From NCBI RefSeq assembly GCF_017599385.1, contig NZ_JAGFPK010000001.1, forward strand, positions 684,177 through 748,176: 64,000 nucleotides of DNA. The letters are read 5' to 3'. Shown here piece by piece: positions 7,698 to 15,595 of the stretch (positions are counted from its first letter, which is position 1; each line of letters opens with the position of its first letter). Source of the stretch: Ciceribacter sp. L1K22 (lineage in GTDB: Bacteria; Pseudomonadota; Alphaproteobacteria; Rhizobiales; Rhizobiaceae). The translations under genes and the position numbers were made by a program. The notes below the pieces were generated by a model, which was not told the DNA's origin, searched no databases, and saw only the letters and a program-made list of their open reading frames with translations.

Positions 7698-8777
7698 ATG
7701 GGCATAACGCGTATTACCGCCATGGATACAGGATCGGCATTGGACGACCGCTCGCGGGAGATATTCCGCCGCATCGTCGAAAGCTACCTCGATTCAGGCG
7801 AGCCGCTAGGCTCGCGTAACCTGTCGCGTATCCTGCCGATGTCGCTCTCGCCGGCTTCGGTGCGAAACGTGATGAGCGACCTTGAGGAGCTCGGTCTTAT
7901 CTACGCACCGCATGTCAGTGCCGGTCGGCTTCCGACTCAGGCGGGGTTGCGGTTCTTTGTCGATGCTTTCATGCAGGTCGGCGATCTCTCTGTGGAAGAG
8001 CGTGGTCAGATTGAACGGCAGATTCGGCCTACGGGTGCCGACATGCCTATGGACAACCTGTTAACCGAAACAAGCCGGATGCTGTCCGGCTTGTCGAGGG
8101 GCGCGGGTCTGGTGATCTCATCGAAGAATGATCCGGTCCTCAAGCACGTCGAATTTGTCCGTCTGGAGCCGACGAAAGCTTTGGCTGTTCTCGTTGGCGA
8201 CCACAATCAGGTTGAAAACAGGATCATCGATCTGCCGGCGGGAGTTACTGCCTCTCAATTGACGGAGGCCGCGAACTTCCTCAACGCTCATCTCAACGGC
8301 CAGACTCTGAGCGAGCTGCGGAGCCAGCTCGTTCGCCTGCAGCAGCAGGTCGAGATGGAGCTCGATTCCCTGTCGCAGGATCTGGTTGAGCGCGGCTTGG
8401 CGGTCTGGTCCGGTGGTGCCGAGGACGAGAAGCTGACCCGCCTTGTGGTTCGCGGTCGCGCCAACCTGCTCGAAGGAGTGGAGGGCGCGGAGGATATCGA
8501 TCGCCTGCGTCTCCTTTTCGACGATCTGGAGCGGAAGGAGAGCCTGATCGAGCTTCTCAATCTAGCAGAAGCCGGACCGGGTGTGCGCATCTTCATCGGC
8601 TCCGAAAACAAGCTGTTTTCCTTGTCCGGCTCTTCGCTCATTGTGGCACCATTCCGGGATGCTGAGGAACGCATCATAGGCGCGGTCGGGGTTATCGGCC
8701 CCACCCGGCTCAATTATTCGCGGATCGTTCCGATGGTTGACTACACCGCTCAGCTGATGGCGCGCCTTTCTCGCTGA
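7698..8777 (+). CDS. hrcA: Heat-inducible transcription repressor HrcA
   Basis: HrcA represses groESL-type operons by binding the CIRCE operator and needs GroEL for activity. The 359-aa protein has the N-terminal winged helix (LDDRSREIFRRIVESYLDSGEPLGSRNLSR), the invariant SPASVRNVMSDLEELGLI block and the GAF-like C-terminal domain ending LNYSRIVPMVDYTAQL. The start is uncertain: ATG at 7698 and 7722 are both possible and neither has an ideal ribosome site. I do not see a CIRCE element upstream. grpE follows 87 bp later with its own likely promoter. Confidence 0.92.
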   Translation: MGITRITAMDTGSALDDRSREIFRRIVESYLDSGEPLGSRNLSRILPMSLSPASVRNVMSDLEELGLIYAPHVSAGRLPTQAGLRFFVDAFMQVGDLSVEERGQIERQIRPTGADMPMDNLLTETSRMLSGLSRGAGLVISSKNDPVLKHVEFVRLEPTKALAVLVGDHNQVENRIIDLPAGVTASQLTEAANFLNAHLNGQTLSELRSQLVRLQQQVEMELDSLSQDLVERGLAVWSGGAEDEKLTRLVVRGRANLLEGVEGAEDIDRLRLLFDDLERKESLIELLNLAEAGPGVRIFIGSENKLFSLSGSSLIVAPFRDAEERIIGAVGVIGPTRLNYSRIVPMVDYTAQLMARLSR

Positions 8778-8801
8778 CCTCCCACTTCTTTCTGTCAAAG
8801 C

Positions 8802-8830
8802 CTTGATTTTTCCGCGCCAAGCGCTGATAT
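8802..8830 (+). promoter_or_regulatory. Candidate promoter of grpE
   Basis: CTTGAT (8802-8807) and TGATAT (8825-8830) are separated by 17 nt, close to the rhizobial CTTGAC-N17-CTATAT pattern, and lie 35 bp upstream of grpE. A heat-shock sigma could also read CTTGA at this position. Confidence 0.42.
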
Positions 8831-8864
8831 CGGGCACGATTTCCATCCTCAACCGGAGAACGTC

Positions 8865-9482
8865 ATGACCGACCACGAAACCAAGAACGGACCTGACGCA
8901 ACGGCTGTCGACCAATCCGAAGCAGCTGAAATTCAGGAACCGATTGCCGAGACCACTGAGCCGGATCCGATCGAAGCTCTTCAGGCTGAGAATGCCGAGT
9001 TGCGCGATCGCTATCTTCGCCTTGCGGCCGAGATGGATAACCTGCGCCGTCGGACCGAACGCGACGTGAAAGACGCCAAGGCCTATGCCGTCACAGGCTT
9101 CGCTCGTGACATGCTTGCTGTATCGGACAATTTGCGCCGCGCTCTGGATGCCATTCCGTCGGAAGCGCGCGAGGCGGCCGACGCAGGCCTGATGGCGCTG
9201 ATCGATGGCGTGGAGATGACCGAAAGGGCGATGCTTTCAACGCTCGAGCGTCACGGTGTCAAGAAGATCGAGGCCGAAGGGCAGAAGTTCGATCCCAACT
9301 TCCATCAGGCAATGTTCGAAGTTCCGAACCCCAATGTGCCGAACAATACCGTCGTTCAGGTCGTCCAGGCTGGCTACGTTATCGGCGAACGAGTCCTGCG
9401 TCCGGCCATGGTCGGCGTGGCCAAGGGGGGGGCAAAGCCCGAAGGAAACGGATCCGAACAGCCTGCGGAAGCAAAGCAGTGA
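8865..9482 (+). CDS. grpE: Nucleotide exchange factor GrpE
   Basis: GrpE releases ADP from DnaK in the chaperone cycle. The 205-aa protein has an acidic N-terminus, a long coiled-coil helix from about residue 35 ([24 protein letters not shown] then the RRRTERDV basic stretch) and the beta-wing domain with [13 protein letters not shown] and [19 protein letters not shown]. It is paired with hrcA as in most rhizobia; dnaK is not in this window. It ends at a strong bidirectional terminator. Confidence 0.95.
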   Translation: MTDHETKNGPDATAVDQSEAAEIQEPIAETTEPDPIEALQAENAELRDRYLRLAAEMDNLRRRTERDVKDAKAYAVTGFARDMLAVSDNLRRALDAIPSEAREAADAGLMALIDGVEMTERAMLSTLERHGVKKIEAEGQKFDPNFHQAMFEVPNPNVPNNTVVQVVQAGYVIGERVLRPAMVGVAKGGAKPEGNGSEQPAEAKQ

Positions 9483-9496
9483 TCAGATGAGAAAAG

Positions 9497-9521
9497 CCCG
9501 CTTCATCGAAGCGGGTTTTTT
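9497..9521. terminator. Bidirectional terminator between grpE and ptsN
   Basis: CCCGCTTC (9497-9504) and GAAGCGGG (9508-9515) form a perfect 8-bp stem with a 3-nt loop. Six T follow on the plus strand (9516-9521), and the minus strand reads out into four T. It can terminate both convergent genes. Confidence 0.85.
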
Positions 9522-9535
9522 GCAAATGAGCCTCG

Positions 9536-10000
9536 TCAGGCAGCGTTTGATGCCTGTTCCTCGTTGAGGAAGGTGAAGATGGCTTGGGCAGAATCAGTGG
9601 CGCGAAGCTTGCTGACCATGTCCTGATCCCGCAAAACGCGCGCTATACGGGAGAGCGCCTTAAGATGATCGGCCCCGGCACCTTCCGGCGCAAGCAGCAG
9701 GAAAGCGAGATCGACCGGCTGGTCATCGAGGGCCTCGAAGTCGACCGGTGTTTCCAGTCGGGCGAAGACCCCAACAATGCTCTGGATACTGGTGAGCTTG
9801 CCGTGCGGTATGGCGATGCCGTGGCCAACGCCTGTGGAGCCAAGGCGCTCGCGCTGCAAGATGACGTCGAATATCTCCCGTTCCGGAATGGATGTGATCT
9901 TGGAGGCTTTTGCCGCCAGTTCCTGCAACAACTGCTTCTTTGAATTCACCCTCAGAGCGGGGATGATCGCATCCTGTTGCAGTAGGTCTGCCAAGGCCAT
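9536..10000 (-). CDS. ptsN: PTS IIA-like nitrogen regulatory protein PtsN (EIIA-Ntr)
   Basis: This 154-aa final phospho-acceptor of the nitrogen PTS (PtsP-NPr-EIIANtr) in rhizobia affects K+ transport and sensor kinases rather than sugar uptake. The PTS EIIA type-2 domain carries the phosphorylated His66 in GHGIAIPHGK, and the LAFLLLAPEGAGADHLKALSRI segment follows. I chose ATG at 10000 (MALADLL) because AAGGA sits 7 nt upstream; an ATG 5 codons earlier has no such site. It lies downstream of hpf and rpoN, the classical rpoN-hpf-ptsN arrangement. Confidence 0.92.
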   Translation of the reverse strand: MALADLLQQDAIIPALRVNSKKQLLQELAAKASKITSIPEREIFDVILQRERLGSTGVGHGIAIPHGKLTSIQSIVGVFARLETPVDFEALDDQPVDLAFLLLAPEGAGADHLKALSRIARVLRDQDMVSKLRATDSAQAIFTFLNEEQASNAA

Positions 10001-10064
10001 TTTAAAATCCTTCACTCCGCAGAGATGAATGACACGGACCGGCCAGAGCCGGCCCGTGGCTGCA

Positions 10065-10637
10065 TCAGCCCTTGATGTTGGTCGAGTCGATCCAGCCGAT
10101 GTTGCCGTCGTTACGGCGATAGACGATGTTGAGGCCGTCCTTTCCCGGGCTGCGGAAAAGCAAAACGGGCTCGTCGGTCATGTCGAGCGCCATGACGGCG
10201 GATGCTACCGTCATCGTTCGTAGCTTCTTGGTGCTTTCCGCGACGATCGTCGGCGCGAAATCCTCGGGAACCTCTTCCTGTTCCTCCGGCATCGCATCCA
10301 TCACGGCGTAGGCAACTTCGACGTGGTTGCCCGAATTCGTCGCATGATGGTCCTTAAGCCGACGTTTGTACCGGCGCAGACGCTTTTCGATCCTCTCAGC
10401 CGCGGCGTCGAACGCCAACTGCGGATCGTTCGCCTGACCAGCGGCATGCAGGTTGATCCCCGTATCCAGATGAATCATGCAATCGGCCGAAAAGCGCGAT
10501 GACGATTTCGTGACGGTGATCTGTCCTGAATACCCTCCGTCGAAATATTTGGTGACTGCGTCGGAGACGCTACCCTCGATTCGCTGCCGGAAAGAATCAC
10601 CTATTTCCATATGTTTGCCGGAGACACGCACACTCAT
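10065..10637 (-). CDS. hpf: Ribosome hibernation promoting factor HPF (long form)
   Basis: The 190-aa protein has an N-terminal ribosome-binding domain (VRVSGKHMEIGDSFRQRI to KRLRRYKRRLKDHH) and a C-terminal dimerisation domain (VLLFRSPGKDGLNIVYRRNDGNIGWID). The long form dimerises 70S ribosomes into 100S in stationary phase. It lies between rpoN (upstream, 211-bp gap) and ptsN (64 bp downstream). A GAAGGG ribosome site precedes the ATG. The 211-bp gap gives room for its own promoter. Confidence 0.92.
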   Translation of the reverse strand: MSVRVSGKHMEIGDSFRQRIEGSVSDAVTKYFDGGYSGQITVTKSSSRFSADCMIHLDTGINLHAAGQANDPQLAFDAAAERIEKRLRRYKRRLKDHHATNSGNHVEVAYAVMDAMPEEQEEVPEDFAPTIVAESTKKLRTMTVASAVMALDMTDEPVLLFRSPGKDGLNIVYRRNDGNIGWIDSTNIKG

Positions 10638-10808
10638 GGAGTTTCCCTTCTTATTCTAATTTACGGGTACCAGTTTACGCCAAGCCGTGCGTGCATCCAA
10701 GCGTTTCGAGCATTTGATGTCGCTCGTCTTATGGATAAGAGGTCTTCACCGGCGAAGCTCTGTGTGTGACATTTTCCCGGTCTGTCGGGGCGGGCTTCTA
10801 GCCCCGGA

Positions 10809-10834
10809 GCTTTGCGGAGTCAACGCCGCAAAGC
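10809..10834. repeat. 9-bp perfect inverted repeat after rpoN
   Basis: GCTTTGCGG (10809-10817) and CCGCAAAGC (10826-10834) pair perfectly around an 8-nt loop, 14 bp beyond the rpoN stop. No U-tract follows on the rpoN strand, so it may be an mRNA-stabilising or partial terminator hairpin between rpoN and hpf. Confidence 0.5.
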
Positions 10835-10848
10835 CTGCCTTCGGCCTC

Positions 10849-12399
10849 TTATCCGGCCGAAACCTTGGCAATCGCTCGCTTCTCGCGACGCCTTTGCACG
10901 GACGAGGGAATGTTCATGGCCTCTCGGTACTTCGCGACGGTTCGTCGCGCAAGATCGACGCCGCCACGTTTCAACGTGAGCACGATGTCGTCGTCCGACA
11001 GAACAGCTTCAGGGCTTTCCTGGGCGATAAGCTGGCGAATGCGGTGGCGAACGGCTTCCGCCGAATGCGCATCCCCATCGTCGGCTGAACTGATCGAGAC
11101 GCTGAAGAAATATTTCAGTTCGAAGAGGCCACGGGGGGTCAGAATGTACTTGTTGGTCGTGACGCGACTGACGGTCGACTCGTGCATTTTGATCCCGTCG
11201 GCAACCGCCTTGAGGTTCAGTGGCCGGAGGTGGTCGACGCCCAGCCGCAGAAACGCATCCTGCTGGCGGACAATTTCGCTTGCGACCTTAGCGATCGTCT
11301 TTGCGCGCTGATCGAGGCTGCGGGTCAACCAGTTGGCGTTTTGCAGGCAATCGGACAGAAAGGCCTGGTCAGCGCCGCGAGATGTTCCCTTCTTCGAGAC
11401 CTCGACGAGGTAGCTCTGGTTAATTAGTACGCGCGGCAGGACATCCGGATTGAGCTCTACGATCCACCCGCCATCGCGACCGGCGCGAACGATTATGTCC
11501 GGTATCACGGCTTCGCTCACTGACGTCTCGAAGCCGCTTCCGGGTTTGGGATTCAGCTTGCGGATTTCCCCCAGCATGTCGATGAGGTCTTCCTCATCGA
11601 CGCCGCAAAGACGTTTCAGCGTGCTGAAGTCACGTTTCCCCAGTAGTTCCAGATTGTCGACGAGGGCACGCATCGCAGGATCGAGACGGTCGCGAAGCTT
11701 GAGTTGTATGGCCAGGCACTCGCTGAGGGTGCGCGCGAAAACCCCGGGTGGATCGAGCGTCTGCAAAGTGTTCAGCACGTCCTCGATGTGGCTGGAAGTG
11801 GTGCCGAAGCGTTCCACTACCTCACCCATGTCGGCACGCAGGTAACCGGCTTCGTCGAGCTGATCGATCAAGGTGAGCGCGATCAGTCTGTCTCCGGAGT
11901 TGGTTATTGCGAACGGCAACTGCTGCAGGAGGTGGTCGCGAAGGCTCGTCTGACCCGCGACGAAATCATCCAGATCGAAGCCATCGCCGCTGGTTGCCCC
12001 CGGCATGGACTTCCATTGGCCGATCAGTTCCGGAGCGTCGGCCCTTCCGGGGCTTGCCTCGTCGGCGTAGGCCTCGCCGAAGTTCGCATCCAGCCGGTCG
12101 TCGAGGGTGTCGCCTTTGCCGCCTTCGTACCAGTCGCTGGCGAGCGACGGGGCCGCCACGTCTCCGTCGGCATGGTCGGTATCGGCGCCGCTCTCGTTGC
12201 CGCCGGAATAGGCATCGTCGCCCGAATTGTCATCATCAGACGATGGAATTTCCAGAAGTGGATTTTTTTCCACTTCCTGGGCAATGAATTGGGTGAGTTC
12301 CAGATGGGTCATCTGCAGCAGCTGAATGGACTGCATCAGCTGCGGAGTCATGACCAAAGATTGACTTTGTCGCAGGTAAAGATTGGCCGACAATGCCAT
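10849..12399 (-). CDS. rpoN: RNA polymerase sigma-54 factor RpoN
   Basis: Sigma-54 directs RNA polymerase to -24/-12 promoters of nitrogen fixation, dicarboxylate transport and other genes, activated by enhancer-binding proteins. The 516-aa protein has the Gln/Leu-rich region I (LYLRQSQSLVMTPQLMQSIQ), an acidic region II at about 50-110, the core-binding domain, the helix-turn-helix and the RpoN box ARRTVAKYRE at residues 484-493. It lies 142 bp downstream of lptB. A 7-bp hairpin sits 52-68 bp upstream of the start. Confidence 0.96.
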   Translation of the reverse strand: MALSANLYLRQSQSLVMTPQLMQSIQLLQMTHLELTQFIAQEVEKNPLLEIPSSDDDNSGDDAYSGGNESGADTDHADGDVAAPSLASDWYEGGKGDTLDDRLDANFGEAYADEASPGRADAPELIGQWKSMPGATSGDGFDLDDFVAGQTSLRDHLLQQLPFAITNSGDRLIALTLIDQLDEAGYLRADMGEVVERFGTTSSHIEDVLNTLQTLDPPGVFARTLSECLAIQLKLRDRLDPAMRALVDNLELLGKRDFSTLKRLCGVDEEDLIDMLGEIRKLNPKPGSGFETSVSEAVIPDIIVRAGRDGGWIVELNPDVLPRVLINQSYLVEVSKKGTSRGADQAFLSDCLQNANWLTRSLDQRAKTIAKVASEIVRQQDAFLRLGVDHLRPLNLKAVADGIKMHESTVSRVTTNKYILTPRGLFELKYFFSVSISSADDGDAHSAEAVRHRIRQLIAQESPEAVLSDDDIVLTLKRGGVDLARRTVAKYREAMNIPSSVQRRREKRAIAKVSAG

Positions 12400-12450
12400 G
12401 GCGGACGCTAAACTCCCCTACACTTGCCCCCTGGCACGCCCTCGGGAATA

Positions 12451-12467
12451 CCAGTTGCCCCAACTGG
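12451..12467. repeat. 7-bp perfect hairpin upstream of rpoN
   Basis: CCAGTTG (12451-12457), CCC, CAACTGG (12461-12467). The compact perfect stem lies in the lptB-rpoN gap, 52 bp before the rpoN start. It could be an operator or an RNA hairpin in the rpoN leader. Confidence 0.45.
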
Positions 12468-12541
12468 CCCAAAAATTGCTTTTTTAGATCGTTTGGTCAA
12501 GCGTTCATGCCGGAGGGAAGAAATTTTCTCCCTATGGGCGC

Positions 12542-13354
12542 TTACAAACTGAATTTGTCGCCGAGGTAGAGGCGTCGAACGTCCGCATTGTTGACGATGT
12601 CGTTGGCCCGCCCATGCGTGAGCACCTCGCCCGCATGTATGATATAGGCTCTGTCGATGAGACCCAGTGTTTCGCGAACATTGTGGTCGGTGATCAGGAC
12701 ACCGATACCGCGCGCCGTCAGATGGCGGACAAGGTTCTGGATATCGGACACGGAGATAGGGTCGACACCCGCAAACGGTTCGTCCAGCAACATGAAAGTT
12801 GGGTCTGTCGCCAGCGCGCGCGCGATTTCCAGGCGACGGCGTTCACCCCCGGAGAGAGCCACAGCGGCGGATTTGCGCAGTTTCTCGATGTGGAATTCAT
12901 CGAGCAGTTCATCGAGCTTCCGTTCGCGCTTCTGCCGGTCACTTTCGTGCACCTCCAGCACTGCGCGGATATTGTCTTCGACCGACAGCCCACGGAAGAT
13001 CGACGCCTCTTGCGGCAGGTAGCCGACGCCGAGCCTTGCGCGGCGATACATCGGCATCGTTGTCACATCGTTGCCGTCGATGGCAATCATGCCCATGTCG
13101 ACGGGAACGAGACCGGTGATCATGTAGAAGCATGTCGTCTTTCCCGCGCCATTCGGGCCAAGCAGGCCGACAGCTTCCCCCCGCCGCACTACCATGGAGA
13201 CGCCGTTCACAACGCGCCGCGAATTGTAGGTTTTCGTCAGGCCGCGAGCGATCAGCGTGCCATCGTAGCGCGCTTTGTCGAGCGTCGGTGCCTCGGAACC
13301 GGTCGGCTGGTCGTGCTTGGCGCCGAAAAGAGCAGGGAGTCGGGGAATTTTCAC
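12542..13354 (-). CDS. lptB: LPS export ABC transporter ATP-binding protein LptB
   Basis: LptB powers extraction of lipopolysaccharide from the inner membrane with LptF/LptG. The 270-aa ATPase has Walker A GPNGAGKTT, the Q-loop region GYLPQEASIFRGLSVEDNI, the ABC signature LSGGERRRLEIARAL, Walker B MLLDEPFAGVDP and the switch His in TDHNVRETL. An N-terminal extension of about 35 residues before the ABC domain is common in rhizobia. It lies 12 bp after lptA in the lptC-lptA-lptB operon. Confidence 0.95.
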   Translation of the reverse strand: MKIPRLPALFGAKHDQPTGSEAPTLDKARYDGTLIARGLTKTYNSRRVVNGVSMVVRRGEAVGLLGPNGAGKTTCFYMITGLVPVDMGMIAIDGNDVTTMPMYRRARLGVGYLPQEASIFRGLSVEDNIRAVLEVHESDRQKRERKLDELLDEFHIEKLRKSAAVALSGGERRRLEIARALATDPTFMLLDEPFAGVDPISVSDIQNLVRHLTARGIGVLITDHNVRETLGLIDRAYIIHAGEVLTHGRANDIVNNADVRRLYLGDKFSL

Positions 13355-13366
13355 GTCAATCCGGTC

Positions 13367-13927
13367 TCAGTTGTTTTGCCGAGACTTCGGATCGAGCTGT
13401 ATCTGTACGCGGCCGCCGCAGCTTTCCAGCCTTGCCTCTCCCGAGCGCATTTGCACTGTGAGTTTGCATCCGACGAAAACGTTCTGACCTTCGGAAAGGA
13501 CCACACGATCGCCTTCCAGAACGAAAATTTCGGTATCGAGGTTGAAAAAGCCCTTTTCAGCCGTCGCCTGCTGGGTGCCCGACGACAGGAAAACGGTGTC
13601 GGAGACGTCGATCTTCTCGATATCCGCGTTACCCGACGTCACGGCTGTTCCCTCGCCCCGGTAGTGTACGACCATACGCCCTGAGCGCAGCATGGTCGTT
13701 CCTTGCACGACCTTCACATTGCCAGAAAAGATTGCCGACTTTTCCTGTTCGCGAAACTGCAGTTCGTCGCTTTCGATCTGGATCGGCTGGTCGTTAGACA
13801 ACTTCAGCCCATCCATGTTGCTGGTGGTGTTCTGCGAACGGGCTATCGCGGGCGGCAAAAGCGCCAAACCGGCGGCGATCAGCATTACCGAAAGTCTACC
13901 TTTGCGTATCATCTTGCCGGCCTTCAA
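13367..13927 (-). CDS. lptA: LPS transport periplasmic protein LptA
   Basis: This 186-aa periplasmic bridge protein of the Lpt machine has an N-terminal signal segment (MLIAAGLALLPPAIA), then the OstA/LptA jellyroll domain beginning PIQIESDELQFREQEKSAIFSGNVKVVQG. Its start overlaps the lptC stop by 4 bp, showing translational coupling, and lptB follows. The C-terminal part holds Cys residues around VGCKLTV and ESCGGR. Confidence 0.9.
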   Translation of the reverse strand: MKAGKMIRKGRLSVMLIAAGLALLPPAIARSQNTTSNMDGLKLSNDQPIQIESDELQFREQEKSAIFSGNVKVVQGTTMLRSGRMVVHYRGEGTAVTSGNADIEKIDVSDTVFLSSGTQQATAEKGFFNLDTEIFVLEGDRVVLSEGQNVFVGCKLTVQMRSGEARLESCGGRVQIQLDPKSRQNN

Positions 13928-14586
13928 TTGCCCTGTTTGCGAATGGCGGAGGGTTCGATGTTCACTCGAACCGCTCCCGAGAAAACGATCGTCCGACCGT
14001 TATCGGTTATCTTCATGGAGTCTGCAACAATGGCCGCTTGTTCTGCCTTGATCGAAACCGGATCGGGGGTTTCCATCTTGCCGCCCTTGACGTCAAGATG
14101 GGCGGATTGAAAGCTGGCCTCGACACCGCTGCTGAGACGGATCGTGAAAGGTGCCGTCATGTCGAGCCTGTCCGAAGACCGGTCGAAAATGCCGCTGATC
14201 GCCTCGACTCTCGCGATCACCTTCTCGTTTAGCGGTACCGCGGCCGCGATCGTTTCAAGCGTGATGATGTTGGGGTTGGCAATATCCTGCAGGGCGCGCT
14301 CGGCCCGCATCGAGTAGCTTATGCCGTCGCGGTTCCGGCCCGATATAGCAGGCTTCTCCATCACCACTTTGCCGTTTTCTATGCGCGCGCCTTCAAGTTC
14401 GATGTTTTCCGGCAGATAGGCACGGATGACCGAGACGGCGATGAAGGAGAGGGAGATGAGGATGGCCGCGATCGGCAGCAGGACTTTTAATCGCTCGACA
14501 CGACGGGTGTGCCGAACCGCTGCCGCATAGGCGCTGTTCGCCGTTCCGGCGGCGGGCGACTGTGCCTCTGCTAACCTGTTCAGCAT
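13924..14586 (-). CDS. lptC: LPS export protein LptC
   Basis: This 220-aa bitopic inner-membrane protein receives LPS from LptB2FG and hands it to LptA. It has one membrane helix near residues 35-55 (LLPIAAILISLSFIAVSVI) and a periplasmic beta-jellyroll domain. I chose ATG at 14586; the codon before it is TTG. AAGG lies 9 nt upstream. It is the first gene of lptC-lptA-lptB and is divergent from ihfB. The intervening 246 bp have no convincing gene; some relatives have an RNase D gene near this point, which is absent here. Confidence 0.87.
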   Translation of the reverse strand: MLNRLAEAQSPAAGTANSAYAAAVRHTRRVERLKVLLPIAAILISLSFIAVSVIRAYLPENIELEGARIENGKVVMEKPAISGRNRDGISYSMRAERALQDIANPNIITLETIAAAVPLNEKVIARVEAISGIFDRSSDRLDMTAPFTIRLSSGVEASFQSAHLDVKGGKMETPDPVSIKAEQAAIVADSMKITDNGRTIVFSGAVRVNIEPSAIRKQGN

Positions 14587-14832
14587 CAAGGGACCTTGTT
14601 GAATTCCGGCATTTGCAGGGCCGCAGCGATAGCGCCCGTGCGTTCGGCCGGAGAATTCGCATTATTGCGGGCGATTGCCAATATGGAAATTGCATCGCGG
14701 TTTACAAGCCCGTGAAGGCCTTGCGGCGCCGGAGAGGGTCTTGAAATGCGAGGGTGGGAAGTTGTTTCTTGACGGTACTGACCATGTTTGGCACTTTGTG
14801 CCCTCTTTCATGAAGTTGTTCAGGGGGCAACC

Positions 14833-15135
14833 GTGATCAAATCGGAACTGGTGCAGATCGTCGCCGCGCGCAATCCGCACCTTTATCATCGCGACGTCGA
14901 AAACATCGTAAACGCCGTTCTCGATGAAATCACCGATGCCCTTGCTGCGGGTAACCGCGTCGAGCTTCGGGGCTTCGGAGCCTTCTCGGTGAAAAACAGG
15001 CCATCTCGTTCAGGCCGCAATCCGAGAACCGGTGAGACAGTGTTTGTCGAGGAGAAGTGGGTTCCGTTCTTCAAAACAGGTAAGGAACTGCGCGAACGGC
15101 TGAACCCCGGCATGGGCGACGACGATAGCGATTGA
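14833..15135 (+). CDS. ihfB: Integration host factor beta subunit
   Basis: IHF bends DNA by about 160 degrees and helps sigma-54 promoters, recombination and replication. The 100-aa product has the complete HU/IHF fold: [16 protein letters not shown], then [26 protein letters not shown], the DNA-intercalating arm with Pro, and [18 protein letters not shown] at 14833 is the start because CAGGGGG at 14821-14827 is a strong ribosome site. A CTTGAC -35-like hexamer at 14768-14773 may belong to its promoter, though the -10 is weak. Confidence 0.95.
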   Translation: MIKSELVQIVAARNPHLYHRDVENIVNAVLDEITDALAAGNRVELRGFGAFSVKNRPSRSGRNPRTGETVFVEEKWVPFFKTGKELRERLNPGMGDDDSD

Positions 15136-15225
15136 TCGACCGCCTGACTGTTCCCTATATGTAGGTTCGATCGGCACCCGGCTGTTCGCCGAGGTGACTG
15201 CCGTTGCATAGCAGAGGGAAATACC

Positions 15226-15570
15226 ATGCTCCGCAAGATCATCACTCTCGTCGTCCTCGTACCGCTCGGTATCGTGCTGATCGTCCTTTCGGTCACGAAC
15301 CGCCAGAGCGTGACCCTTGCGCTCAATCCCTTCCGCCCCGAGGATCAGGTGCTGTCGCTAACGGCGCCGTTCTTCGTGTTTCTCTTCGTCGCATTGATGA
15401 TCGGCCTGTTGGCGGGTTCCTTTGCCACCTGGCTGTCGCAGGGCAAGCACCGCAAGCGCGCCAGGGTGGAAAAGAAGACAGCGCTGAAATGGCAGGCGGA
15501 GGCCGACAAGCACAAGAACCGGGCCGAGCAGATCGCCGTGCAGGCCCTGCCAAGTCCGCAGTCGAAGTAA
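15226..15570 (+). CDS. lapA: LapA-domain (DUF1049) inner-membrane protein
   Basis: The 114-aa protein has two membrane helices (about 5-24 and 42-65) and a charged C-terminal tail with an E-x-x-x-K coiled-coil pattern. This matches the LapA/YciS family. In E. coli LapA works with LapB in controlling LPS synthesis through LpxC. The same role here is inferred from the family; no LapB lies next to it. It follows ihfB in the same direction, 90 bp on, an order also seen in E. coli (ihfB-lapA). Confidence 0.8.
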   Translation: MLRKIITLVVLVPLGIVLIVLSVTNRQSVTLALNPFRPEDQVLSLTAPFFVFLFVALMIGLLAGSFATWLSQGKHRKRARVEKKTALKWQAEADKHKNRAEQIAVQALPSPQSK

Positions 15571-15595
15571 CGGGGCTTTCCCTGGGGCAGGTGGA

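Noticed and set aside
12432..12438. TGGCACG resembling a sigma-54 -24 element near rpoN
   Set aside because: No TTGC -12 element at the right spacing, and it points away from rpoN.
12614..13684. 356-aa plus-strand frame
   Set aside because: It is antisense to lptB and lptA, which are certain; long antisense frames are common at this GC content.
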